A DNA stretch of 64,000 nucleotides from contig CM026424.1 in NCBI GenBank assembly GCA_014871385.1, forward strand, positions 20,303,321-20,367,320, given 5' to 3'. Made by a program: the position numbers and the translations under genes. The notes beneath the pieces are model-generated. The model saw nothing but the letters and a program-made list of their open reading frames with translations, ran no database searches and was not told where the DNA came from. The DNA is from Ceratodon purpureus (Eukaryota > Streptophyta > Bryopsida > Pseudoditrichales > Ditrichaceae). Of the stretch, positions 1-12,791 are shown one piece after another. Numbering within the stretch: position 1 is the first letter of the stretch; the number at the start of each line of letters is the position of its first letter.

Positions 1-1595
1 TTCCTCGATTCACCTGCAGTAAGCCATCACGTCAGACTAAATCGTCCTCCGCATCCCCATCTGATTACAATATCCTCTTTCTACAGATACAATGCTAACC
101 AGTACTGATTTCTCTTAAATGTGTGTAGCCCGAACCTCAGAGAATAAAGGTAGTATTTAAAGAATGTAAGGAGAGGTTCAGCAGAATCAACCATTACAAA
201 GCTGGAAATTTACCTTTTTCCCATCGAGATCATTCTCCTTGCCCACAGACTCCATCACCAGCTGCTGCAAGTAACGACTGAACAGCAGCAAGCTGTCTTT
301 GTAAGGTAGCACGACCATGTCCTGAAGATAGAAAAAGAATATATTTGAAACTGTGTAAAGATAATCAAGCACGCGCAGCCGCCTGTGAACTCCCCGTAAA
401 GAAATAAGTAGGCATCAGAAATCTCTCGGCACATACTGTAATGTGTTGGATCCCCGATAAAAACTGAAACTCTAATTTTTCGAAACTGAACTGGGCACAA
501 ACAAGGATTGACCGAGGCACCTTCGCGCAGTAAACTCCGACAGTTGCCCAATACCAGCACACAGCCAAAAGTTCGACCGCCCTCCTTTTTACCTGAAACC
601 CGTGTCCTGATCTGTTAAATCTTCTCAGGTGTTCAATTTCTTTACTTACAAGACCACAGATCAAGCGTGGCGTACTCGGACGTGCTATGAAGCACAGAGA
701 AACTTGACAATTACCAAGATCGGCAAGGCACATCAGGTCACAACAAAAGATGAGAAGACGGACCCGTCGTTACAGTACATAATTGCGGTCTCATCTGAGA
801 AAAAATGAACATGTTCCTGGAGCTCCAAAACACTCCACTGTAAATATCCAGTCAAATGATGTTTTCTAAACATACTGGAGAAACCGAAGCTGACGTCAGA
901 AAGTAAGACTAACCGTGCTGTTCCCAGTGATTTCATCCATGATGCCAGCCCCGTCTAGCATTCCACGGAGATCAATGCCCTGTGATTCGTGCAAATACAT
1001 TAGAACTCAGGATTACAACAATTTGGAACAAGTCGAAGTGGGATAGATAGTGATCCGGTTATCAGTAGACAGTAATAGTGAATCATAAAACAATTTGCTT
1101 ACTTGCATAGCAGCTGCTAGCAATCCAACAGCAGACATCTCAGATGTTCGACCTCCGACCCAGTCAAACATGGGAATTAACCATGCAACGCATCCTTCGA
1201 TTTTGGCAGAATTATCCAATAACGAACCTTCTTGGGTAATGGGAACACCCTGCCAAGTCCAAGAATAAAGAATCAAGGACCAAGACGATCAGGCCAGTTA
1301 CAAAATAAAGGATAACAGGCCTACTCCAGCTTCTTATCAGAGCTACTAAATTCTCCAGCATGAACTGTCATTACATCCCCAAGTCAAATCACTTCCAATT
1401 ACTCTAACTCCAACAGAATGCCAAGAGCTCTGACATCCCAGGTTTTTCTTATCTATACAAGCATAACTTAGCTAGTTCGGAAGTCGGCACCTATAACACT
1501 TGCCAACCCACCTGCTTCGAGAAGTCAAAACCCCCATCTCGAAAGGCTTTCTGCACTTCCAACAATCAGTTGCGAGTTTCTGGCGTCCCACCACC
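1..1595 (-). pseudogene. PGI: Glucose-6-phosphate isomerase (plastid type) copy, interrupted, runs off left edge
   Basis: Central exons of glucose-6-phosphate isomerase, the enzyme interconverting glucose-6-P and fructose-6-P. Exons read on the minus strand are 1512-1595, 1103-1249, 914-979, 521-592, 214-321 and 1-13, all with GT-AG borders and compatible phases. Recognisable family blocks are [50 protein letters not shown] and [21 protein letters not shown]. In the first exon the expected Gly codon after TPETRN is TGA (1567-1569), an in-frame stop. The 5' part of the gene (substrate-binding N-terminus) is not upstream: CCT7 sequence begins there instead, its stop only 11 bp away. I infer a truncated copy rather than a working gene. 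The 3' end lies outside the window, so completeness on that side is unknown. Confidence 0.85.
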
Positions 1596-1605
1596 CTATA
1601 AAGGT

Positions 1606-4600
1606 CTACAAGTGTTGGCAATACGTCAGGCAAGCACGTGCCACCCGAATGCCTCCCATACCTCGGGCTCTGCCACCGCCCATACCTTCAGCTTGGGCAG
1701 CCTCAGACTGCACGGAGAACATTTCTAGTTAGTTCAATGTGGCAATTTAAAAGATGAGAAATGAAAAGGTCATACAGATCAGCGAAATGCAACACCTAGG
1801 AAATATTTGAATCTGTCGCAGCCATGCCTAGTGTACAGGAAAACAACCAAAATGCTGTCGCAAGGAAGGACTCGTATACCTTGGGGTTCTTAATTGTCTC
1901 ATCGACACTGAGGACAATGCAAGCTGCCTCTGTTGCAGCAGTGAGTGCATTAATCTGCATCAAGCAACACTTTAATGAGTTCATACACGTACTCGATCAA
2001 GCGTTTCTTAACGGGCAAGATGTAACCAAGAAAAACATGTGCGAAAGCTCAGGTGAGTAGTTACTACGAAATCCATGAAGAATGACCAAGCACGCGCATA
2101 GCAGAAAATAACCAAAGATTAATCTATCGTCATGCAGATTTGCTATCCAGAAAATGGAGATGCATGCTGATAACAAAGGAAATCCCACCTTAACAAGAGA
2201 AGGTTCCCAGACGAAGCTGGCAAATGTATCAATAATTCCACCAGAGTTGATGTCTACTCCATAGAGAGCAGCCTCCCCTGCACATTGTTCACAATTTGTA
2301 ACGAGAAGCAAGTGACAAAATAATTCCCGCATAATACATCATGTCTAAGGAAATCAATAAACTACAGAAATCACAAGGTTCAATGAAAAGAAAAACCTCG
2401 CGCAGGTCTGGGCAAACAAACATGTAGTGTTTTCATTCCACGTAGGTACCTGAAGCCAATGCATGCTTTTGCCTCAGCTTGTTGAGCACATCAGTCGCAT
2501 CAAATCCAGCATTACCACACAGCTGTCTGGGAATAACCTGAAAAGCGACACAAGTATTTAGCTTAATTCAACCAACCATCCAAGTTCAGAATTCAGTAAT
2601 TATCCAAGAATGAAGATTCAAAGGGTGCTCAAAATTAAAGACCAAAGTACCTCAAAAGCCTTTGCGTACGAGTTGATAAAGAGCTGCGATTTGCCAGCAA
2701 TAGTCCGGGCATGTTGACGCAGAAAACGACTAAGCTCCATAGAAGCAAGAAGCTTGCATGTCAAAATCAAGCATCCAATTGCCTCTCCCAAATTTACAGC
2801 TCGGGTACTGAAGTTCGTGCAACCCAATAATATGATACCCACGATATCTCAAGTGTCAACATGCTCTCACCAGACGAAAGGTTGTAACAATTTACTTACA
2901 TCAATAGCACCACCTCCAGCGACAACATTTGAATTCTTCAACGCTCTCCTCACAATCATAATGGCATCATGTAGACTGCGCTCGGCCTCCTCAATGAACT
3001 GCACAGAACATGTTTCTTCGAACATGAGCGTAAACTACAAAAGCGTGAGAGGTAACCCATGTTGAGTTGATAGAGTTATATGTCCTATAAAAAATGAAGC
3101 CACTCTAAAGTGCAATCTAGAAGTAAATATTGACAACCATAACTCTCAGGCTCCCTTGACGCTACAATTACGGGAGTCATACAAATCTTCATTTCATGAA
3201 TGGATTCCGTTTATCTCACCTGATCAGCACCTCCACGGAAGACGATGGTTGCCGTCTCACCACCTGGGCATCCAGTGAAGATGTTAAACCGCTCGTTGCC
3301 AACTTGTCTTTCCTCAAAAACTTCGCATTGGCCAAGCACCTGCAAGGCGATTTCGCGTTACTCGACATGCACCAAAACAGCATGAAAGATTGCAAAATTA
3401 CACACTGAAAATTTTGATAAACTTCAAAATAAGAGCACTTTAAAAATTCAGAGAGACAGAGTATTGATGGCGAGAAAATATGCTTGACATTTAAGTAATG
3501 AATTGAACAAGCATCTATACATGAACTATAAATAATACAGTTGAACTTCATCAATAAAATTGAAAAAAAAAGGCTTCCTGTCTCTCGAGCAGGAAAGAAA
3601 GATTCGTATACTTACATCTGGTATGACATTATTCACGGTACTTTGTACTGAAGCGCCAGTAGCTGTAGCCACACGATGTAAATCTTCTTCCATCACACGA
3701 CCAGCGCAAAAGATATCTCGGTCGGCAAAATACTGAGTGCCCAAGTCTCCAATAGCTAACCGCGATAGCACAATCTTCGCACCACTCTTTACACACTTGT
3801 CAAGCTTGTCATATATAATGTTCCATTCGGCATCTACAATAGATTGATACTGAGTGGGATCCGGAAGCCTACAAGACCAACAAAAGAAGGTCAACACCAA
3901 ACTGGAGTTTTTCAATTCAGAAGACAAACTTGAACAACCTCAGCTTCCGAATCTGAAGATATATAGGCAACAAAGTGGTGCAAAGCATATGCGTCAATAT
4001 GCTAGAGGTGCATACACCAATATCAGAAGAAACAAACGCCAGGATTCAAAATTACTGTAGGAAAATCAGATCAATCGAACAACTCATTCGAAAACTTCGA
4101 CTAAGCATCTCTACGATTGGACAACAGACATGCTGCAGAGGGTGAGGTGCAAGAGACGCAGACAGAACTGTGTATCTTGAACCTAACTTCAGCGTTCTTT
4201 TTTTCTGACTGAAGCTCAAGCTCAAGAATCAGCAGAAGAATTTTTGGGTTGTCGAATTTCTTTGGCTGCTGTTCGAATCCTGCGTAGGAGAATGTTCTCT
4301 TGAAAGCGACTCCATTTACCAAAAACGAATCTCGCATTGTTCCACCTTGCACCTGTCCGAAGACAAAGAAAACTGAATTGGAGTCCACTTCTTCAACTTA
4401 CAAATCCGAGCCCCATGAAAACGGATCTAACATGTACACGGCGTACAGTGATAGTCCATCGATGAATGCCATTTTCACTTATAGAAAATCCCCAAGGTTA
4501 TCTCTGACTATTAAAAAAAAAAGTTGATTTGCAGCTGTTTTCCGAGTTCATTTACAAAAGAGAAACGGACGACGTGAGAGAATCGTTACGTCTTCGAAAG

Positions 4601-5560
4601 AGGTCGGATGACTCTCCTAAACTCATAATGAAACAAGCATTTGAATGCCCTGTTCACCAGATCCGCCTGGCGAATACAGGTTAACGAAACATTCAGTTCC
4701 TTTTTTAATGATTGTTCTCAACTCGTAGCTGTTACCTTTTCAATGCCGATCATGTTCAGACGGCTGTCTGCTCCTAGGCTGGTAACCGCATCAACCACCA
4801 TTCTTGCAAGAAACTCTTTCTCCCCTCCAACAAGTTTCGAGCTCAAGGTAGTCGCAGCACACTTCTCCAACGGACTCTTCTTCTCAGTCATGCTCTTCCC
4901 TTCGATGCTTATTGGCAGCTCTTTTACCTTCCTAACAACCAGGTTTGCTGCAGTTCGAAAAGCCCTAATAATTAGCTGAGGGTGCACTTCATCTTCGATA
5001 AACGGCTTTGCCTCCCTAAGGAACTCTAGAGCCAGAAGAACCACAGTAGAAGTCCCATCCCCGACCTGCGGATGACGAGTTGCCCTGGATCAGCACTGAA
5101 GTCTAAACTTCCAGAGTGGCTCTCCACAGAAAAGGTAAAAAACTTGGAACTCTTCCACTTCGATCGAACGAGTGTAAAACCACCGCAAAGAAACAAAACC
5201 ATTTACATTTTAATAGAAATGTTTCACAGATGGGGAGAAACCAATACAGTAAAGACGCGACATAAAACTGCACCAACACGCTGCAACGCTCGCCACACAT
5301 ACCTTTTTGTGCTGAGACTTGGCAATATCCACGAGGATCTTGGCGGCAGGGTGCACAATATCCAGAAGCTTGATAATAGTAGCTCCGTCATTAGAGATAG
5401 TCGTCCCCTTGTCATCGTGCACAAGCTTGTCCATCCCCCTGGGCCCCAACGTGGTCCGCACCACATCGACAACCGCAATGCACGCATTGATGTTGCTGAT
5501 GAGTTGCGCCTTCCCTTGCGACACATCGGTCCCCTCTTTCAACAAACTGATTTGCGGTTG
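1606..5560 (-). CDS. CCT7: T-complex protein 1 subunit eta (CCT7), 5' exon missing
   Basis: Group II chaperonin subunit; in its family it folds cytosolic actin and tubulin inside the eight-subunit CCT ring. Eleven exons keep one frame: 5303-5560, 4736-5065, 4183-4352, 3616-3868, 3220-3339, 2900-2998, 2651-2752, 2450-2537, 2189-2277, 1880-1954 and 1606-1707. Motifs include [27 protein letters not shown] (ATPase Asp kept), [24 protein letters not shown] and VDETIKNPK. The first exon shown starts at [10 protein letters not shown]; there is no in-frame ATG, a stop lies upstream, and a transposase gene ends 200 bp further on, so the normal start exon is absent. Oddities are LLAS inserted before MELSRFL, KSQHKK where KSQDSE is usual, and a tail (after [12 protein letters not shown]) that drifts into what looks like G6PI sequence. 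It may be a chimeric gene copy rather than the housekeeping locus. Confidence 0.8.
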
Positions 5561-5763
5561 CTGATCCCTTGGCACTTCTTCTATCAAAATGTTCGACCAC
5601 AGAGTCCTCTTCTGAATGGGCCTTTCTCATAAGCGTCGTGCTGTCTAAATCTCCTGAGGAGAGCATGCCCCTCAGTCATGCGGCTGATTTCCATCTCACA
5701 CAACTTCAACACCCGTATGCAGCTCAGCTCACGGTACGATCTCTGTCACTGGGTCCTAGGCAG

Positions 5764-8700
5764 TCAGTGTGCATTGTATGCCTGCCGTTCTTCCACATTG
5801 GACAGTATTGCCTCCCTCGTATCTGCGCTCATTTTGAAACGGGGATTCCTCTTCTTGCTCTTATACTGAACGAGCTCCACCCTTGACTGCACTACCAAGT
5901 GAGAGTAGTTGAAGGCCTTCGGCTCGTCCTCCAGAAGCTCGTACCTGTAGGAGCCTGCTTCTCGGCCCACACTTGGAAGACGTCTATAATAAGTTCCGCT
6001 AATCAACATCGTATCCGTCGGCCATGTGCAACCCCATCCGTCAGTGAACGTTCTACTATTCCTGTGCACGGGCATGTCGCAGAGCACTAAGAAGAATCGG
6101 TCCCCGTGCTCTGGACGGTCAGTGTACACGACATATGTATCTCCGGTCTCGACTCTCTCTGCCTCATCATCGAGGTCTGCCTCATCCTCGCACTCGTCAA
6201 TTAGGTCATCGACGAATTCCCCCTCTCTGACATGAGAGCCCCCCTCGCCCACTCCAGGAAACGTCTCTCTCGGCGCAGATGTGCTCGCCTCACCCGCACC
6301 GCAATGCCGACCATCGACTGCGGCACTGGTCGTGCCTCCAGCATGTACCGAGAGTCTTTGAAGACGGGTCCCGGTGCCATTCACCTACGAACAAGAACAA
6401 ATGCCCACATGACGGGATTCACATCAGCCCCAACGAATAACAGATACTTCAAGACATGGGCATCATAATGTGGAATGCAGAGCATTGCTCAGTAACTACT
6501 GAAGTACTGAGGCATGCGAAAAGAAACAGCAAGTGACTCACTGGGGTAGGAGTCAGGGGCTGCAATACTTTGAGAGCCCAGTGCTTTACGTGATGTTGTT
6601 TCGCACACAGCATAGGGTTGTCGTCCATACATTCCAGGCAGAAGCATGCAAGCTGCCGAATGTGCAAATACGTGACATTCGTGGGTGAGACGGAGGACAC
6701 AGAATGCACTGATCTCGTCCCCTCTACCGGACGACAGTCCAAATCCCGACTTCTATCAACCGAAGTTGGATCTATTAAATGGAAATATCGGATCAGAGTC
6801 CTTCGCACATTCCCGTATGCCCGATGCTCCTCCTGCTCCTTTCGGTTGCAGAAACTCACCACGTCAGCTGCAGTTTGGAGCTTAGTCCTAGAGTCGAAAT
6901 TCATTTCCTCATTTCGAATGGCACACTTCAGCATAGCTCCTGCCCCGTCGTGCAGACCCTTTCCGTGCCCACTTCCAAAGTATGACCACACCATCCTACA
7001 ACCGTTGGGCAATTCAGGCATAACAGTGGTCGACGGGTACCTGAAAACCCATCACACGAATTGATGAAATTTATTGCATCGTCGCAGCTATACAGTTCGA
7101 CAAGTATGGGAATCAGGAGGGAGAAGTCATAGGCAAAATTGGATTGGCCATACCTCGAGACGTGGTACCAGCATCTCCGGGACTTAAACTGTGCCGCACA
7201 ACCATCCGACCATACAATGTGCTCATTCGGTCTGAGCCCTCTTTCCGTGATATGCCTCCAGTGCAATGCGAAGCAATGCTGAACGAAGAGGGTATCATGC
7301 TCTGCCCCATCACTAATATAATAGTGATACTCCGTGAGCAATTTCGAAGCACCTGATCTTGGGTCGGCAATGTAAGCAGGATTCCATCGATAGCAAATAT
7401 GCACTAGGATCGTTATCTGGTGCTGGAGCCAGTGCATGGACTGAATCTCCTGATAAGGCTGGAACGTGTAGTTCTCTGCGAAATCAACAGCAGACAGAAT
7501 AGAGTCAGGGGGGAAGGTATCAATTGAAATCTTGTACTGTTCCGCTTGCCACTTAGCTATGTAGTTGTGTGCAATAAACGCCCTCAACTTCGGCCTCAGG
7601 TAATCCAAGAACACTGGCGCCCCGGTTGTCTTGTACATCATACGGAGGACCTTGTTCTCCTTCCCCGCCCGATTGGTCCCATGAACGACCGTCTCGAAGT
7701 TATGCCACTGTACCATCAGATCAGTACTCTCAGCCGACTCCCGGGGACATAACTGGAGCATGTCGACGCCACATACCTCACACAGTCCCTTGATACAGTC
7801 CGGATCGTGCCACCCATCCTCCTGCACAGGGCAGAGAACACTCATCCACATATCCGTCAAACCTGTGAAATGTGTCAACTCGGCATGGCATGTACTCAAT
7901 TGCTCAACTGCAGCGGGCAGAGCTGAAGTTGGTGGCTTCTCGCATACATCGCAAGGGCAGTGGCAGTGCCGCCCGTGTATACCCTTCGTCGCAGTCCGCA
8001 TATTATTCCACCCCACCCGTAGCTCCGCAATCTCACAATGATATCGACACGCACAGGTATTCCTCTCTTTCAATCTTCTTACATAGTAAGGCTTCAGTAG
8101 CTCAAATGCCCGTAGCCCCACCCTCCTCTCCTCGTTCGCTTCCCTGAACCGCGCATGGAATTCCAACTGCGCATCACGTACAGAAGGAACACCGCACATC
8201 AGCTGAGTCTGGTTTTGACCGGAAATGTTCCCCATCCAGTAACCTCGCCCGGCTGTTCATATACGCCCCATGAGTGCCGTATGCACACCGGTGAAGTGCT
8301 GCGACGAAACCCTAAACCTTCCTCTCTTTCCTTACTCCCCTACAGGATTCATCAACTATCTTGAAATCGCCCTTTAAATGGGTCTGCCTTCAGTCAGACG
8401 TTCCGAAGCCCGCACTCACGGCCAGAACACGCATCGTACGCCTTACTCACAGTTTCAACAAAGTAATTAAATGACGATCCTCGGCTTCGCCACGTACGGT
8501 GACGACGCTCGACCTTGACTAATCTAGCACGAAGTCCCCGCGCTCCGACTTCACCTTCCTGCGTCGCAGTCTTCCTGTACCGAACTTCGCCGCGACAGGC
8601 ACCTCGTCTTCCAAATTCGAAGAATCATCTGAAATTTCATCAGGCTTCTCAGCATCGGCTGCGTCACCCTCAGAATTCTCAATATCATCAGAGAGCGCCG

Positions 8701-10805
8701 GTTGACAATCTCCCTTCACATGCACAGCAGGCCTAGCCATTGTAACTTTCGGACCAACAGAATCCGGATCATTCTCAACAATCGCGCCACAAGCGTCATC
8801 CCGGATCCCCATTGCAATTCCTACACTAAATCCCTCGAAATGGTACAAAAATTCGCACTACAATGAACTCATTAATGCAGGTAGCAAATGAGAAAGTGAT
8901 CCTGGAATCCCTAAGAAATGCTTTCATTTTCAGCACCACGTGAAATTGAACCGGGAACGGTTCTTCAAAGAGCAGCTCCTCTACTTATGTGACGTTATTG
9001 CGCAAAAACGGAAGCAACATCGTGCTTCATGTGAAGAGTCCACCTCCCCGGAACCGATTGGAATCGCTACACCGAATATCGTCTACAGAACGGAATTTCG
9101 CACTAGACTGAACTCCGCGATCCAGCTCTTCGCGAGCAGGAAGAGAGAACCTGATCCTGATCCCGTAACAAATGTTTTCTCCACCGCGTCGATAATTCCA
9201 GCGCAGAGAATCTCTTCTGCTTCCGACTGACACTAATGCATACAGTGCAACCAAGACTCTGCTTCATAAGGCGAGTCCACCTCCCGAAACCGACTGCATC
9301 CACTCCACCAAATCCCGTCCAACGGTGGCAAAGCATCGCGGCAAAAACAACTCCTCACTCCAGCTCTTCGCAAAACATGGAGACCGAAACTAACCCTAAA
9401 CCCCTACAAAATGCTCCATCTGTCGCTCCACCACATCAACTCCAACCGCAACTACTTCTCCAAAAACCGGCTCATCAGCTTCTAACTATCGAAAACGCGC
9501 AAAGAGCGACCAAACCTGCGCATAGGCGAATGACCGAATCTAAGGAACCAGGCATGACGACTCTGTACGTCTAGCAGAAAGCGGGTGCGAGGTGTGGGCA
9601 ATGCACTCTTTTACCTGTGAGACTTGTAAATAATGCGTCGCATGGGTCTCGTGCTCCTTAACTCCAGTCCTTCGTCTCTTCACGTCTTTCTTGTTAGGAG
9701 AGACAGTAGTCTCCGTCTCCCACCAGGAAGAGACGGCTGACGTCTCCTCTTCACTTAGGGCATCGCTACGTCTTTTTCTGCTCCCCCCAGCCCACAGGTT
9801 CTCCCCGGTCTCATCAACCTCAGCTCGCCTTTGGTATGCCTTTCGAACGAGGTACCGAGACGCTCCCAGTGCCCTGCCAATCTTTCGCTGCGACTCACCG
9901 CTCGACACAGCAGCCGTCAGGACAATGTTCCTCATCTTTGCTTTGCCTTGTATGATACCTGATCGCAAGGTTTGCAATGCCCCTCGCAGACTCTGTACTG
10001 TTGTGGTAGTGACTGAGCGCAACTTCAGAACAGCGGCGGTCAATTCCGGGTCTACAGCGCGGATACGTTCGTCAGAAAAATAACGGCGCATCACAATCTT
10101 TTTCTCCTCGTCCGAGAAACCTGCATCCAACAGGCGCATGAGTTCGGTGACCCCCTTCGACGCTGCCCAAGAGCACTTCCGGTTGCGTGGAGTCGCTCTT
10201 TCGCCCTCGATGTCGTCTCCAGTAGCCTCTCCGGAGTCAGTGCTCTGCGGTCGGTTGACAGTCTCGTCTACTGCTTCCGTGACGGTCGGCGTCCCACCTC
10301 CGTCCCCTTCCTCGCCATTCTGCCCCTGAACCTCCTCGACCTCGGGTTCCGCAATCGGGGTCTCCTCTTCAGGCTGTGTCCGTGAAGGCCCCTCGCCGCT
10401 CCCCCCATCCACTGTAGCCCCGACCTCATCCGGGGTAGACCTCAACCGCCATTGACGGTGGTGATTTCTCTTCTGCGCGAGCCTGTTTCAGAAGACCACG
10501 AGTCAATTAGGGCGCTTACCCAAATTAGCTCAGGTTCAATTTTGGCAGGACGGTTGAAGCGCTACGAAGGCCTCTGCATAGGTCCCTCAACAAAGACAGG
10601 CACCTTACGATAACAACGTCATGCAGTCAGATTGTGCAACCATTTCTGATCTCGAATAGTCACTGGAGGGGTACCTGAGTTCGTTCAGTCTATTTTGCTC
10701 AGCCTCCTCGGCAATCTGTCGCTGTCTCCTTGCGCTGGCCTCCAATCTTTGTTCCCTCCGCTGGGGTTTAGCGGGCCGTCTCCGCACATTTTTTTGGTTA
10801 CCCAT
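5764..10805 (-). CDS. DDE-transposase-like protein with C-terminal BAH-like domain
   Basis: Mobile-element protein of an uncharacterised eukaryotic family with an RNase-H/DDE look. Proposed exons are 10675-10805 (ATG, very basic, MGNQKNVRRRPAKPQ), 9615-10482, about 6542-8210 and 5764-6384. Order of parts: a basic N-terminus; an acidic stretch; a helix-turn-helix-like segment (GESQRKIGRALGASRYLVRKA); then FELLKPYYVRRLKERNTC. A DDE-like core follows, with VDFAENYTFQPYQEIQSMHW, IVWSDGCAAQFKSRRC and WSYFGSGHGKGLHDGAGAMLK. The last exon has a BAH-like pattern (GDRFFLVLCDMP, DGWGCTWPTDTMLISGTYY, HLVVQSRVELV). Near 7,000-7,040 the frame must change between SCDGFSG and the GHGKG block; a tiny intron or a 1-nt frameshift would explain it. 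No terminal repeats were identified. Family recognition is from memory of recurring motifs; activity is unknown. Confidence 0.65.
8519..8812 (-). CDS. Small acidic-to-basic ORF inside an intron of the transposase-like gene
   Basis: An uninterrupted 97-codon frame from an ATG (MGIRDDACG) to TAG, lying in the intron between transposase exons 9615-10482 and about 8210. The middle is acidic and Ser-rich (ALSDDIENSEGDAADAEKP), and the end is basic (GTGRLRRRKVKSERGDFVLD). I do not recognise the family. The composition resembles a chromatin-associated or nuclear protein tail. It could be an alternative exon of the surrounding gene, a captured exon or a chance frame. The flanking stretch 8,850-9,560 is a partly duplicated sequence (a GAGTCCACCTCCC-type block recurs near 9,040 and 9,270) with no convincing exon. 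Confidence 0.3.
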   Translation of the reverse strand: MGIRDDACGAIVENDPDSVGPKVTMARPAVHVKGDCQPALSDDIENSEGDAADAEKPDEISDDSSNLEDEVPVAAKFGTGRLRRRKVKSERGDFVLD

Positions 10806-12067
10806 CCCTACAATTTCGCACAGAACCGAACAGCCTCAGTAGTCCTTCCTAAGACCATCCTGACTGAGTTGCCATTATCGTATACGAACCTGTCCCTGGC
10901 CCGCAGAGCTCTTCACTCCGTGCTAACTGACGGACAAATCTGAACTGCACTGTACATGCTAGAAATTCCGAGAGAGTAAAGATCATTTTGCCACACCAGT
11001 GACCATGAAACGTCACTACGAAACCCACGTTTCCTCCCGAATTTTGCATGGACTGGAGTCTGACTCACGAACAGCACCCGAAGAAAATTTCCAGATGGTA
11101 GAGACTTCCCGTACCTCTAGAAGCTGATATGTGTATCTTCGCTACGAGTCAGTTCTCTCCCCACGTCCTGAAGTCCGCATACTCCCGGCACCGCAGGTCG
11201 TTCACTTCGGAGCTCTGAAGTCCCTGAAAGCAACTCCCTCTACAATCGTACCGTTCATCCGCTGGGCACGCTGAGTAGCAGCTCCGCACAACCAAGCCGC
11301 AAACGTGACACATTCCAGGATGTCAAACGGACTTTACCTTGTGTGTCTGCTTTAGGCGCACAACCCGAGACAACCACAGGCTACCGTGAAAGACCATCCC
11401 CTTCATCCTTCTGTTACCTTGATTCAGAATTCCGTCATCAGAGTGCAACAAGCACATTACCTAACTCTGCTCATATGGTCCCAATCGGATGCCTGTAAAC
11501 ACCTCAGGGCACTTTCTATGTGATCAACGCCTAGGACTTCTCCTAACATTTCAAAATTACTCACTCATGCCAATGAAAACGACAATGATACCACGCATAA
11601 CACAGCATATCACAATTTTGGTGACAACGTGAGCACATCCGAACTCAGAGTGCTATATCAGTGGGAGGTGGGAAATAGATACCACTGTGACCAATGACTG
11701 TCATGTCACGCTACTCATATTACTGTCTGCATCATCGCTTCAAAGGCAAAGTGAAACTCCTTGATAACGTCGTTGTCTTCCAGAAACGGGAGAAAAGACT
11801 TGCATGTACACGCAATTTTACCGAATGCTACAACTTGATCACCGCTGTCTCGCAATTCCCTCGCTTGTACACGGCGGGACTCCAGAAAGATCAGGAGAAC
11901 CTGTTCTCCGACAGTCCAGCAGGACGCATCGCCTTCGTTTGCAACCTCCATTGTCGGCACATCGAAATCAGGGGCCGAGGAAAGAACAGACGATGTGCAC
12001 TACTACTGACGGGCAATTCTTAGACCGGGATTCTCTATATTTCTGTGCGTACCTTCACGTACCCTTA
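10806..12067. other. Intergenic, no supported gene
   Basis: No exon or RNA gene is supported. A minus-strand open frame at 11,715-11,960 (includes VPTMEVANEGDASCW and FLPFLEDNDVIKEFHF) has coding-like composition but no recognisable family and no clear splice borders. It could be a remnant of a captured gene. Confidence 0.4.
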
Positions 12068-12791
12068 ACCTATGCCTCTTCCAGCACCTTCAGAGGTGCC
12101 TTCTGAACTCCTTCAGCAGACACATCCCTGCTTATGTTCATATTCTCCACCTGAACAATCAAGGAGCTTAATCAATCATACTCCCCCACCAGGGTAGACA
12201 CCACCAATGTGCATCCACACAGGAGCATACGAGCACGTATATTTCTGACTGTAGCTCGTAACCAATGTCCAACGAAGAAGCACTTTTATCATACCTTCCT
12301 TGTTTATTTTGTCAACGTCGTTGATATGAACAATCCCCTGTTGAGTGGCTTCGGCTTTGAATTCTGCTGCCTGCGATAACAGTAAATAGGTCGGAAGAAT
12401 ATGGCTTGTCAGTCTTAGGAGCTCAACGTGAAAGTAGCCAGCCATAAGTAGTCACTGACATCACATCCCACGACATGACTTATGCTGTGTGCCGTAGAGG
12501 CATTTTCAGATAAGTACCACGAAGAATTTGTATAACATAGTTTCCACATCCTCTCCCACGTACCCTGCCTAGATGATTACAAGTACACATAACAGTACAT
12601 GTGAATATACGAAAGAAGTGTACGCATTTTCTGAAGGTCACCAGTTATAAGTAAGTACTTCTAGATTCCTCACATTGAAATCGCAGGAAAAGAGTGGGCA
12701 GTGAAATAACCTGGGTGAGTGTCGTAGCATCCGCAACGAGCGAGGGTACGTCTATGAATGTGGCCAGGGTCTTGGCTAGTTTGTGTCTTTC
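12068..12791 (-). pseudogene. clpX: ClpX ATPase exon remnants
   Basis: Three exon-like blocks in the order expected for ClpX, the AAA+ unfoldase of the mitochondrial/plastid Clp protease. Block 12711-12791 reads LAKTLATFIDVPSLVADATTLTQ, the segment after Walker A; the GSGKT Walker A itself is lost (ERHK in its place). Block 12295-12370 reads AAEFKAEATQQGIVHINDVDKINK, where the Walker B acidic pair DE has become ND. Block 12068-12127 reads DVSAEGVQKAPLKVLEE. Splice-like borders remain (TAG before 12791, GTTATT after 12711). Both nucleotide-binding motifs are damaged and the N-terminal zinc domain and the C-terminal half are not visible, so this is a decayed fragment with its introns retained. 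Confidence 0.7.

Noticed and set aside
6026..8147. Plus-strand Ser/Pro-rich frames opposite the transposase gene
   Set aside because: Antisense shadows of a minus-strand coding region.
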